Positions 41,285 to 53,778 of a DNA stretch of 64,000 nucleotides are shown one piece after another. The stretch comes from Lysobacteraceae bacterium (GTDB lineage Bacteria > Pseudomonadota > Gammaproteobacteria > Xanthomonadales > Xanthomonadaceae): positions 62,001 through 126,000 of the forward strand of contig BPKJ01000006.1 of the NCBI GenBank assembly GCA_026005075.1. The letters run 5' to 3'. Each line of letters starts with the position of its first letter. Position 1 is the first letter of the stretch. The position numbers and the translations under genes are program-made. The notes below the pieces were generated by a model. It worked only from the letters and a program-made list of their open reading frames with translations. It was not told the DNA's origin and ran no database searches.

Positions 41285-42171
41285 CGTTGGGGGGCTCCTG
41301 TGCGCCGTCCTCGGCCGCTGCGGATCCCTCGGCGGCCAGGCTGCGGACGTAGATCGGCCCGGCCGGCCGTTCCTGGACGATCTCCAGCAACTGCTCCTTG
41401 GCCAGCTCGAGGATCGAGAGGAAGGTGACCACCACGCCGAGCCGGCCCTCGGCCGGGTCGAACAGCTCGACGAAGTCGCGGAAGGCAGCCGTCGGCGAGG
41501 CGGTCCAGCACCTCGCTCATTCGCTGTCGCACCGACAGGGCTTCGCGGCGGATCGCATGGCGGCTGAACATCTCGGCCCGGCGCAGGACCTCGCGCAGGG
41601 CAAGCAGCAGTTCGCGCAGTTCGACCTTGGGCGGCGGGCGCAGGACCGGGCGCTCGTCGACCTGGGCGGCGGCCAGACGCACGTCGCGCTCCAGCCGCGG
41701 CAGGGCATCGAGATCCTCGGCCGCCTTCTTGAAGCGTTCGTACTCCTGCAGCCTGCGCACCAGCTCCGCGCGCGGATCCTCCTCCTCGCCTTCCTCGCTC
41801 GCCGGTCTCGGCAGCAGCATCCTCGATTTGATCTCGGCGAGGATGGCCGCCATCAGCAGGTATTCGGCCGCCAGCTCGAAGCGCAGGTCCTGCATGACCT
41901 GGATGTACTCGATGTATTGCCGGGTGATCTCCGCGACCGGGATGTCGAGGATGTCGAGGTTCTGCCTGCGGATCAGGTAGAGCAGCAGGTCCAGCGGCCC
42001 TTCGAAGGCGTCGAGGATGACGGCGAGGGCATCGGGAGGGATGTACAGGTCCTGGGGAATCTGCAGCACCGGCTCGCCACGCACGATGGCCAGCGGCATC
42101 TCCTGCTGGCGGGGCGCGGATTCGGGCGAGGCCCGCTCGGGATCCTGTTGCTGGAGCGGTTCGACGCTCAT
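41277..42171 (-). pseudogene. scpA: Segregation and condensation protein A with single-base frameshift
   Basis: ScpA is the kleisin of the bacterial condensin. The correct frame runs from MSVEPLQ through FEGPLDLLLYLIRRQNLDI and the LLMAAILAEIKSRMLLP helix to RMSEVLDRLADG. There one extra base (coding strand GGCTGCC, opposite 41484-41490) throws the frame. The true continuation in the next frame, A-F-R-D-F-V-E-L-F then LSILELAKEQLLEIVQE, is the kleisin winged-helix that binds the SMC head. Repair gives 297 residues ending ...QEPPNDG at 41277, overlapping the scpB start by eight bases. Uncorrected, the C-terminal Smc-binding helix is lost. Confidence 0.92.
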
Positions 42172-42321
42172 CGGATCCTGTCCGCGAGCGCGCGTCCGCC
42201 GAGGTCGTTCGGCACTGGCATCACGTATCGTTGGCGCCGCATGGCGGCGGCGGAAATCACCTGGACATCGCCCTCCCGGGCGCTGGTTCGTCGATCCCGG
42301 AGGTTTCCGGGCCTTGCTCCC

Positions 42322-42343
42322 GCGGGACTCCCCGAAGTCCCGC
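42322..42343 (-). terminator. Hairpin between yciO and scpA
   Basis: On the minus strand GCGGGACT pairs perfectly with AGTCCCGC around the loop TCGGGG, a stable eight base-pair stem starting about three bases after the yciO stop. There is no T run, so it may act as a pause or protection hairpin rather than a strong terminator. The 174-base gap between yciO and scpA has no other clear feature. Confidence 0.45.
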
Positions 42344-42345
42344 CC

Positions 42346-42966
42346 TCAGTCGGCGGGAAGTTCCTGCCAGCCTTCCCGGACCACCCTTGCCTCGCCCTCG
42401 ACGAGCTCGATGATCGTGGTCGGCCCGGGCGGGCAGTCCCCGGCATCGAGCATGCAGTCCACGAAACGAAGCAGCCTCTCCGCGACCGCTTCGGCATCGT
42501 GGCTGGCCACGTCGTCGAAATCCGGCACCTGCAGGGTCGTCGAGACCAGTGGTCCGCCGAGGGTTTCCAGCAGCGCCTGCATGACCGGATGGTCGATGAT
42601 CCTGCAGCCGACCGTCCGCCGCTTCGCCTGCTTCAGGCGCCTTGGCAACTCCGCGCCGGCGGGAAGGATGAAGGTCCGCGGTCCTGGGGTGAGCCGCTTG
42701 ACCACCCGGAAGGCGGCGTCATCGAGTCGGGCGAGCCGGCCCACTTCACCGATGGAGCGGCAGAGTAAGGTGAAAAGGTGCCGCTTGTCCAGACGTCGCA
42801 GGCGCGAGGCGCGCTCCTCGGCGCCCCGCGCGTCCAGCGTCCAGGCCAGCAGATAGCCGGCGTCGGAGGGCAGGATGGCGAGCTCCCCGCGCTGCAGCCG
42901 CTCCGCCGCCATCTGCAGCGGCCTGGGGGCCGGGTGGCGAGGATGGATGCGGATCCGGTCGGGCAT
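42346..42966 (-). CDS. YciO/Sua5 family threonylcarbamoyl-AMP synthase-like protein
   Basis: A 206-residue member of the YrdC/YciO fold. The opening AAERLQRGELAILPSDAGYLLAW, the central LDKRHLFTLLCRSIGEV and TFILPAGAELPRRL, and TVGCRIIDHPVMQALLETLGGPLVSTTL match YciO more closely than the essential TsaC. Sua5/TsaC proteins make threonylcarbamoyl-AMP for the t6A modification of tRNA; YciO relatives are related but may act on other RNA substrates. The gene lies upstream of scpA on the same strand, as in xanthomonads. Confidence 0.88.
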   Translation of the reverse strand: MPDRIRIHPRHPAPRPLQMAAERLQRGELAILPSDAGYLLAWTLDARGAEERASRLRRLDKRHLFTLLCRSIGEVGRLARLDDAAFRVVKRLTPGPRTFILPAGAELPRRLKQAKRRTVGCRIIDHPVMQALLETLGGPLVSTTLQVPDFDDVASHDAEAVAERLLRFVDCMLDAGDCPPGPTTIIELVEGEARVVREGWQELPAD

Positions 42967-43024
42967 GGCGGTGACGCCGGCGGGAGGGGGCGACTATCAT
43001 GACGGGTTCTGCCCTCGCACGGAA

Positions 43025-43330
43025 ATGCGCATGTGGTACCTGATCCTCGGTCGTGATCAGCCCGGATCGCTGGCCACCCGCCTCGAGCAGCGCCCCGCCC
43101 ATCTGCAACGGTTGCAGGATCTGGCCGGGCAGGGGCGGCTGATGCTTGCCGGGCCGCTGCCGGCGATCGACGCCGAGGATCCGGGGCCCGCGGGTTTTTC
43201 CGGCAGCGCCATCGTCGCCGAGTTCGAGTCGCTGGAGCAGGCGCGTGCGTGGGCGGAGGCCGACCCGTATCGGCAGGCCGGGGTCTATGCCTCGGTCGAG
43301 GTCCACCCGTTCCGTCCGGTGCTGCCGTGA
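43025..43330 (+). CDS. YciI-like protein
   Basis: Small protein of 101 residues with the dimeric alpha/beta barrel YciI fold (MWYLILGRDQPGSLATRLEQRPAHLQRL near the start, GRLMLAGPL, a FEVDPY-type active-site AEADPYRQAGVYASVEVHPF at the end). Two ATG codons, 43025 and 43031, fit. The stop overlaps the bolA GTG by one base in GTGA. Function is uncertain; a role in cell division or in small-molecule binding has been proposed for the family. Confidence 0.85.
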   Translation: MRMWYLILGRDQPGSLATRLEQRPAHLQRLQDLAGQGRLMLAGPLPAIDAEDPGPAGFSGSAIVAEFESLEQARAWAEADPYRQAGVYASVEVHPFRPVLP

Positions 43331-43608
43331 GCGACCGCGTGGCGCGCATCGAGGCGAGGCTGCGCGAGGCGCTGCAGCCGACCCGGCTGGAGATCCGGGA
43401 CGACAGCCACCGCCACGTGGGGCACGAGGGCGCGCGTGACGGGCGTGGCCACTTCGCGGTCGAGATCGTCAGCCCGGCCTTCGAGGGCTTGGGACTGCTG
43501 GCCCGTCACCGGCTGGTCCACGCAGCGCTGGAGCCGCTGCTCAAGACCGACATCCACGCGCTCCAGATCCGGGCCCTGAGCCCTTCGGAAATGCCCAGAA
43601 AAGGATGA
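43327..43608 (+). CDS. bolA: BolA-family protein
   Basis: BolA-like regulator and iron-sulfur trafficking partner of monothiol glutaredoxins, 93 residues. The core has DDSHRHVGHEGARDGRGHFAV, where the histidines and the HFxV strand are the BolA signature, and GLGLLARHRLVHAALEPLL. The GTG at 43327 overlaps the yciI stop; no ATG is available. Its own stop overlaps the ATG of the parvulin gene (ATGA). Confidence 0.93.
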   Translation: MSDRVARIEARLREALQPTRLEIRDDSHRHVGHEGARDGRGHFAVEIVSPAFEGLGLLARHRLVHAALEPLLKTDIHALQIRALSPSEMPRKG

Positions 43609-44456
43609 ACATGCGCACGATCACTGTCCTTCTCGTGATGCTTCTCCTCGCAGCCTGCCAGGCGGATCGGGCGGTGCCGGACCCGGGGCGTGCGGCCCTT
43701 GCGGGGGCGCCCGACGGGCCCTTGATCGCGACCGTGAACGGGGAGGCCATCACCGAGCCGGTGCTGGCTGCCTATGCCCGTGGCAAGGGGCTCGATCCGG
43801 CCCAGCCGGAGCAGCGGCAGCAGGCCCTCGATGCCTTGATCGAAGCGGTGCTGCTGGCGCAGGACGCGCTCGGTGGCGGGCTGGCCGATGGCACCGCGGC
43901 CCGTGCCGAGGCGGCGCTGGTGCGCATGCAGTTCCTCGCCAACCAGGCGCTCGCCGCGCAGCGCGGTGCCGTGTCCATCGGCGAGGCCGAGGTGCAGGCG
44001 CTCTACGAACGCGAACGGCAGCGTGCCGGTGACACCGAATGGCGTGCCCAGCATCTGCTGTTCGACGACGAGGAAAGCGCACGCAAGGCACTGGAGCGTG
44101 CCCGCGCCCCGGGGGCGAGCTTCGAGGCCCTGATCGCCGAGTACGCCCGCGGCGGCGCCCGCCAGGCCCGCGAGCTGCCCTGGTCGAATGCCACCCAGCT
44201 GCCCGAGGCGCTGGTCGAGGCGCTGCGCCAGCTGGAGGACGGCGAGGTCGCGCCGGTGGTGATCCACAGTCCCTACGGCTGGCATGTGCTGCGGCGGGTG
44301 GAAGCCCGTCCCTTCTCGCCCCCGCCGCTGGAGAAGGTGCGTGCCGGCGCGATGCGGCAACTGATGGAGGAGGCGCGTCGGGACTACCTTGCCGGACTCC
44401 GCGCCAAGGCGGACATCCGCATGGCCGGGGAGCAGGCCGGGACCGGCCGCGACTGA
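43605..44456 (+). CDS. Parvulin-type peptidyl-prolyl isomerase lipoprotein
   Basis: Predicted lipoprotein of 283 residues: signal peptide with lipobox LLAAC (cysteine near residue 19) and a PpiC/SurA-type parvulin domain at about 130-230. Key pieces are AQHLLFDDEESARKAL, ASFEALIAEYARGGARQARELPWSN, and the ending HSPYGWHVLRRVEA. The N-terminal part (ATVNGEAITEPVLAAYARGKG) is the usual chaperone domain. It probably helps folding of outer-membrane or periplasmic proteins. bolA overlaps its start and smc begins nine bases after its stop. Confidence 0.9.
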   Translation: MNMRTITVLLVMLLLAACQADRAVPDPGRAALAGAPDGPLIATVNGEAITEPVLAAYARGKGLDPAQPEQRQQALDALIEAVLLAQDALGGGLADGTAARAEAALVRMQFLANQALAAQRGAVSIGEAEVQALYERERQRAGDTEWRAQHLLFDDEESARKALERARAPGASFEALIAEYARGGARQARELPWSNATQLPEALVEALRQLEDGEVAPVVIHSPYGWHVLRRVEARPFSPPPLEKVRAGAMRQLMEEARRDYLAGLRAKADIRMAGEQAGTGRD

Positions 44457-44465
44457 CCGCCGGCC

Positions 44466-47400
44466 ATGCGCCTTTCCACGATCAAGCTGTCGGGCTTCAA
44501 GTCCTTCGTCGACCCGACGGTGCTCCATCTGCCCACCAACATGACCGGCGTGGTGGGTCCGAACGGCTGCGGCAAATCCAACATCATCGACGCGGTACGC
44601 TGGGTGATGGGCGAGAGTTCCGCCTCGCGCCTGCGCGGGGACAGCCTGACCGACGTGATCTTCTCGGGCTCCTCCGCGCGCAAGCCGGTCGGACAGGCCA
44701 CCGTCGAGCTGATCTTCGACAACAGCGACGGCACGGTCAGCGGCGAGTTCGCGCGTTTCAGCGAGATCTCGGTCAAGCGCACGGTCAGCCGTGACGGGCA
44801 GTCGGTCTACTACCTCAACGGCACACGCTGCCGACGGCGTGACATCACCGACCTGTTCCTCGGCACCGGGCTCGGGCCGCGCAGCTACTCGATCATCGAG
44901 CAGGGGATGATCAGCCAGATCATCGAGGCGCGGCCGGAGGACCTCAGGGTCTACCTCGAGGAGGCGGCCGGCATTTCCAAGTACAAGGAACGCCGGCGCG
45001 AGACCGAGAACCGCATCCGCCACACCCGCGAGAACCTGGACCGTCTGAACGACGTGCGAGAGGAGGTCGGCAAGCAGCTCGAGCACCTCAAGCGGCAGGC
45101 GAGGCAGGCCGAGCAGTACCAGCAGCTGCGGGCCGAGCAGCGTGAACTGCAGGCCCAGCTCCACGCCCTGGAATGGCGGCAGGTCGATGCCGAGCTGGCC
45201 GGCCTGCGCGCCGCGCTGGCCGAGGAGGAGACGCGGCTTGCGGCGACGGTCGCCGAGCAGCAGGAGCTGGAACGGCAGCTGGAGCTGTGCCGGGAACAGC
45301 GCGGTGCTGCCCAGACGCGGCTCAGCGAGGCGCAGGCGGAGAGCTACCGCGTCGGCGCCGAGATCGCCCGTCTGGAGCAGCAGATCCAGCACCAGCGCGA
45401 GCTGCTGGCACGGCTGCACAAGGCCAGCGAGGAGACCGCAGGATCGCTGGACGAGGTCCTGGCCCACCTCGAGGCCGATCAGGAGCAGATCGACGCCCTG
45501 CTCGACCGGATCGCTCGCGACGAGCCGGCCTTGGAGCAGGCGCGGGCCGCCGAGCAGGCTGCGCTTGCGGCGGTGCGCGAGGTGGAGGAGGCGACGGCGC
45601 GCTGGCAGCAGCGCTGGGACGCGCTGATCGCCAGCCAGGCCGAGACCGGGCGCAGCGCCGACGTAGGCCGGGCGCGGATCGAGATGCTCGACCGACAGGC
45701 GGCCGAGGCGGTGGCGAGGATCGAGGCCCTTGCCGAAGAGCGCGCGGCGCTCGACCTCGAGCTCATCGCCGAACGGATGCAGGCGCTGGAGGAGCGTCAC
45801 CTCGCGGAACAGGTGCGCCTCGACCAGCTCGGCGAGGCGCTCGAAGCCCGCAAGCAGGCGGTGCTCGCGGTGCAGGAAGCGCAGCGCCAGAAGCAGGTGG
45901 AACTCAGCGACCTGCGCAAGACCCACGAGGCCGCGCGCGGACGGCTGGCCTCGCTGGAAGCGCTGCAGCACGCGGCCCTTGGGCAGGAGCGCGGGGGCGG
46001 CCTGGAGTGGGTGCGCGCGCGCCAGCTGGAGGCGGCGCGCCGTCTCGGCGAGGCGCTGGACGTCGAGCCCGGCTGGGAACTGGCGGTGGAGACCGCGCTC
46101 GGCGTCCTGCTCGAGGGTGTGCTGGTCGACGACCCGGCCGCGCACCTCGATGCCTTGGCCGAGCTGCGTGAGGGACGGGTCGCCCTGATCGCGGAGCACG
46201 CCGAGGGGGTCGAGGTCGCGGCGGACTCGCTGGCTGCCGTGGTGCGCGGACCGGACGCGATCCGGCGCCTTCTGGCCGGCATCCGCAGGCTCGACGATGC
46301 GGCGGCGGTGGCGGCGCATCTCGCCGGCGCCGACCCCCGTCCCGGTGTCGACCGCGACGGCCTGTGGGCCGGCTGCGGCTGGCTGCGCGTATCGCGCTCC
46401 ACCGAGGCCCAGGTCGGCACGCTGGCGCGCGAGCGCGAGATCCATGCCCTCAGGGCGGAGCTCGATGCGCTGGCCGAGCAGGAGATGCACAGGGTCGAGG
46501 AGCTCAACGCCATGAAATCGCGCCTGCTCGAAGCCGAGCAGCAGCGCGAGGACGCCCAGCGCGCGCTCTACCTCGCCCATCGCGCGGCCTCCGAGCTCGC
46601 CGGCGAGCTGCAAGCCCTGCGCGGCAAGCTCGACGCCGCGCAGACCCGGTGCGAGCGCATCGACGCCGAGGTCGCGCAACTGCGGGCGCGCGCCCAGCAG
46701 GCGGCCGACGCGGCCCGGCAGGCCCGCCTGGAGCAGCAGGAAGCGGTCGAGCGCATGGCGCAGATGGCCGAGTCCCGGCCCGCGCTCGAGGCCGAGCGGG
46801 ACGCGCTGCAGGCGCGCCGGGAGCAGACCCGGCAGGCCGCGAACGCGGCGCGCGAGGCCGTGCACGGACTCGCCCTGCAACTCGAGGCGCAGCGCTCGCG
46901 CCTGCAGGCGCTCAGGCAGGCGGTCGCGCGCCTCGAGCAGCAGCGCGAACAGCTCGAACGGCGCCGCGGCGAGATCGCGGCGCAGCTCTCCGGCGGGGAC
47001 TCGCCGGTGCGCGAGCTGGAACAGGCACGCCAGCTCGCGCTCGAGGCGCGCGTGGTGGCCGAGCGCGACCTGCAGGCGGCACGCTCGGCGCTGGACGGCA
47101 TCGAGGAGGAGATCCGCCAGCTCGAGAGCCGGCGCCAGGTCGCGGACCACAAGGCGCTTTCCCTGCGCGAAGCGCTGGCCACGCGGCGCCTCGCCGAACA
47201 GGCCGCAGCGATCCGCGCGCAGGCGCTGGCCGAGCAGGTCGCCGCACTGGAGCGTGACCTCGACGAGGTGCTCGGCGGGCTTCCGGCGGAGGCCGAAGTC
47301 GAACGCTGGCGGCAGCGGGTGGCCGAACTCGAGACCCGCATCCGCCGTCTGGAGCCGGTCAACCTCGCCGCGATCAAGGAATACGGCGAGGCCGCGCAGC

Positions 47401-47966
47401 GCAAGGAGTACCTCGATGCCCAGCACGCCGACCTGACGGCGGCGCTGGAGACGCTGGAGGAGGCCATCCGCAGGATCGACCGCGAGACCCGCGGACGTTT
47501 CAAGGACACCTTCGACCGCGTCAACGCCGGCATCCAGGAGCTGTACCCGCGCCTGTTCGGCGGCGGGCACGCCTACCTCGAGCTGACCGGCGACGACCTG
47601 CTCGACACCGGGGTGGCGATCATGGCCCGTCCGCCCGGCAAGCGGGTCTCCAGCATCTCGCTGCTCTCGGGCGGCGAGAAGGCGCTGACCGCCGTCGCCC
47701 TCGTGTTCGCGATCTTCCGGCTCAACCCGGCGCCGTTCTGCCTGCTCGACGAGGTCGATGCCCCGCTCGACGAGGCCAACGTCGGGCGTTTCTGTGCCCT
47801 CGTCACCGAGATGAGCGAGAAGGTCCAGTTCCTTTTCGTGACCCACAACAAGGCGACCATGGAGGCGGCCCACCAGCTTGCCGGGGTGACCATGCGCGAA
47901 CCGGGCGTGTCGCGGCTGGTCTCGGTCGATCTTGCGGAGGCCGCGCGCCTTGCCGGCGCGGCATAA
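44466..47966 (+). CDS. smc: Chromosome partition protein Smc
   Basis: Structural maintenance of chromosomes ATPase of 1166 residues that, with ScpA and ScpB, folds and segregates the chromosome. The Walker A is GPNGCGKSNIIDA (Lys37), the Q-loop is followed by two long coiled-coil arms, the hinge is at about 510-640 with VEPGWELAVETALGVLLEGVLVDD, and the C-terminal head has the signature LSGGEKALTAVALVFAIF and Walker B FCLLDEVDAPLDEANV. The gene is intact, which is notable because its partner genes scpA and scpB about 3 kb away are both frameshifted in this sequence. Confidence 0.98.
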   Translation: MRLSTIKLSGFKSFVDPTVLHLPTNMTGVVGPNGCGKSNIIDAVRWVMGESSASRLRGDSLTDVIFSGSSARKPVGQATVELIFDNSDGTVSGEFARFSEISVKRTVSRDGQSVYYLNGTRCRRRDITDLFLGTGLGPRSYSIIEQGMISQIIEARPEDLRVYLEEAAGISKYKERRRETENRIRHTRENLDRLNDVREEVGKQLEHLKRQARQAEQYQQLRAEQRELQAQLHALEWRQVDAELAGLRAALAEEETRLAATVAEQQELERQLELCREQRGAAQTRLSEAQAESYRVGAEIARLEQQIQHQRELLARLHKASEETAGSLDEVLAHLEADQEQIDALLDRIARDEPALEQARAAEQAALAAVREVEEATARWQQRWDALIASQAETGRSADVGRARIEMLDRQAAEAVARIEALAEERAALDLELIAERMQALEERHLAEQVRLDQLGEALEARKQAVLAVQEAQRQKQVELSDLRKTHEAARGRLASLEALQHAALGQERGGGLEWVRARQLEAARRLGEALDVEPGWELAVETALGVLLEGVLVDDPAAHLDALAELREGRVALIAEHAEGVEVAADSLAAVVRGPDAIRRLLAGIRRLDDAAAVAAHLAGADPRPGVDRDGLWAGCGWLRVSRSTEAQVGTLAREREIHALRAELDALAEQEMHRVEELNAMKSRLLEAEQQREDAQRALYLAHRAASELAGELQALRGKLDAAQTRCERIDAEVAQLRARAQQAADAARQARLEQQEAVERMAQMAESRPALEAERDALQARREQTRQAANAAREAVHGLALQLEAQRSRLQALRQAVARLEQQREQLERRRGEIAAQLSGGDSPVRELEQARQLALEARVVAERDLQAARSALDGIEEEIRQLESRRQVADHKALSLREALATRRLAEQAAAIRAQALAEQVAALERDLDEVLGGLPAEAEVERWRQRVAELETRIRRLEPVNLAAIKEYGEAAQRKEYLDAQHADLTAALETLEEAIRRIDRETRGRFKDTFDRVNAGIQELYPRLFGGGHAYLELTGDDLLDTGVAIMARPPGKRVSSISLLSGGEKALTAVALVFAIFRLNPAPFCLLDEVDAPLDEANVGRFCALVTEMSEKVQFLFVTHNKATMEAAHQLAGVTMREPGVSRLVSVDLAEAARLAGAA

Positions 47967-47993
47967 TCCGGTCCTTCCGGCTGGGAGAAGCTG

Positions 47994-48722
47994 ATGAACT
48001 GGGATCCGACCGTCGCGCTGATCGTCGCCGCCCTGGGCCTCGTCGCCCTCGGCCTGATCTACCTGCTCGGCCAGCCGCGCAAGAGCTCGCAGGGCCGGCG
48101 CGTGGCCGAGCCGGGCGCGGCGGGCCGGCGCGAACCGGTGCTGGGTGCGGGCGAGCCCGAAGACCGGGATCCCGACGCGGAGGAGATCGAGGCCGAGATG
48201 GCGCGCATCGACGCCGCCCTCGAGGGGCGCGCCGCGCCCAGCGGGCAGGGCGCCGCCAGCGCAGGTCCGAGGCCCGATTTCGAGCGCATCGTCAGCCTTT
48301 ACGTGCAGGCCCCGGAGGGGCAGGTGATCCGCGGCAGCGACTTGGTGGTGGCCGCCGAGAAGGCCGGGCTGAGCTTCGGCGCGATGAACATCTTCCATCG
48401 TCTGGTCGATGGCAGGCCGGAGCAGGGCCCGATCTTCAGCGTTGCCAACATGCTCAAGCCGGGCAGTTTCGACCTCGCCGACCTCGAGGCCTTCGAGACA
48501 CCGGGGTTGAGCTTCTTCATGACCCTGCCCGGTCCGCTGCCGGCACTGGATGCGTGGGAGACCATGCTGCCCGCCGCGCAGCGCATGGCCGAGCTGCTCG
48601 GCGCCGTGGTGCTGGACGACCACTTCAACCCGCTGGGCCGGCAGCGCATCGCCCACATCCGCGACGAGCTGCGCGCGTGGGACCGCAAGCGCGAGGCCGC
48701 GCAGTCCGCCGGGAGCTGGTGA
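47994..48722 (+). CDS. zipA: Cell division protein ZipA
   Basis: Inner-membrane divisome protein of 242 residues that tethers FtsZ filaments. An N-terminal transmembrane helix (TVALIVAALGLVALGLIYLLG) is followed by a charged linker and the C-terminal FtsZ-binding domain from about 100 (RIVSLYVQAPEGQVIRGSDLVVAAEKAGLSFGAMNIFHR, then MLKPGSFDL). The linker is much shorter than in E. coli. It lies 27 bases after smc, and smc-zipA-ligA is a conserved gammaproteobacterial order. Confidence 0.94.
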   Translation: MNWDPTVALIVAALGLVALGLIYLLGQPRKSSQGRRVAEPGAAGRREPVLGAGEPEDRDPDAEEIEAEMARIDAALEGRAAPSGQGAASAGPRPDFERIVSLYVQAPEGQVIRGSDLVVAAEKAGLSFGAMNIFHRLVDGRPEQGPIFSVANMLKPGSFDLADLEAFETPGLSFFMTLPGPLPALDAWETMLPAAQRMAELLGAVVLDDHFNPLGRQRIAHIRDELRAWDRKREAAQSAGSW

Positions 48723-48780
48723 GTCTCGCGGGGTGCCTGCAGCGTCCGCAAGCTCGCCCCTGGACGCGCCCGGCTTGCCG

Positions 48781-53082
<4,302 letters not shown>

Positions 53083-53151
53083 GCGCGTGGCCATGCGTTC
53101 ATGGCGGCCGGCGCAGACTGATCCTCCCTCCATCCTCGCAAGGAGCCCTCG

Positions 53152-53778
53152 ATGCGCTGCCTTCTTCTGCCCGTCCTGCTGATGGCTTCCGCTGCGGCAT
53201 CGGCCGCACTGCCGCCGGCGCTGCTGCGTTTCGCCGAGGGGCTGCGCACGCTCGAAGGGCATTTCGAGCAGCAGTCGTTCGACCCCGACGGCCGGATTCG
53301 CGAGCGCGCGGAGGGCGAGGTGGCGCTGGCCGCGCCGGACCGTTTCCGCTGGGACTACCGGCGGCCCTACGTGCAGACCATCGTTGCCGACGGAGAGCGC
53401 ATCTGGGTGCATGACCCGGAGCTCGAGCAGGTCAGTGTCCGGTCGCAGAAGCGGGAGGGGCAGGGGGGTCCGCTGGTCTGGCTGGCCGATCCGCAGGCGC
53501 TGGAGCAGCGCTTCATCGTGGAAGCCGAGCCCGCCGCCGATGGCCTTGCGTGGATTCGTCTCTCGCCACGGCAGGCCGAGGACGCGCAGGTGGCCGAAGC
53601 CCGGATCGGCTTCGAGGGGGACGAGATCCGCGAGATGCAGCTCGTGGATGCGCTCGGCCAGCGCAGCGTGCTGCGCTTCTCGGGCTGGCGGCGCAACGGC
53701 AGCCTGGATCCCGAGCGCTTCCGCTTCCATCCTCCGCCGGGCGTGGACGTGGTGGGGGAGGACACGGAGGACGAATGA
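53152..53778 (+). CDS. lolA: Outer-membrane lipoprotein carrier LolA
   Basis: Periplasmic chaperone of 208 residues that carries lipoproteins from the LolCDE transporter to LolB. Signal peptide MRCLLLPVLLMASAAASAAL is followed by the unclosed beta-barrel core (EGHFEQQSFDPDGR, RPYVQTIVADGERIWVHDPEL). AAGGAG at 53140-53145 lies seven bases before the ATG and fixes the start. It ends in an ATGA overlap with rarA. lolC/lolE appears at the right edge of the window. Confidence 0.95.
   Translation: MRCLLLPVLLMASAAASAALPPALLRFAEGLRTLEGHFEQQSFDPDGRIRERAEGEVALAAPDRFRWDYRRPYVQTIVADGERIWVHDPELEQVSVRSQKREGQGGPLVWLADPQALEQRFIVEAEPAADGLAWIRLSPRQAEDAQVAEARIGFEGDEIREMQLVDALGQRSVLRFSGWRRNGSLDPERFRFHPPPGVDVVGEDTEDE

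Noticed and set aside
43506-48656. A very long open frame (over 1700 codons) antisense to smc and neighbours
   Set aside because: High GC content removes stop codons from the antisense frame. It has no family motif and lies opposite well-supported genes (smc, zipA, bolA, parvulin lipoprotein).
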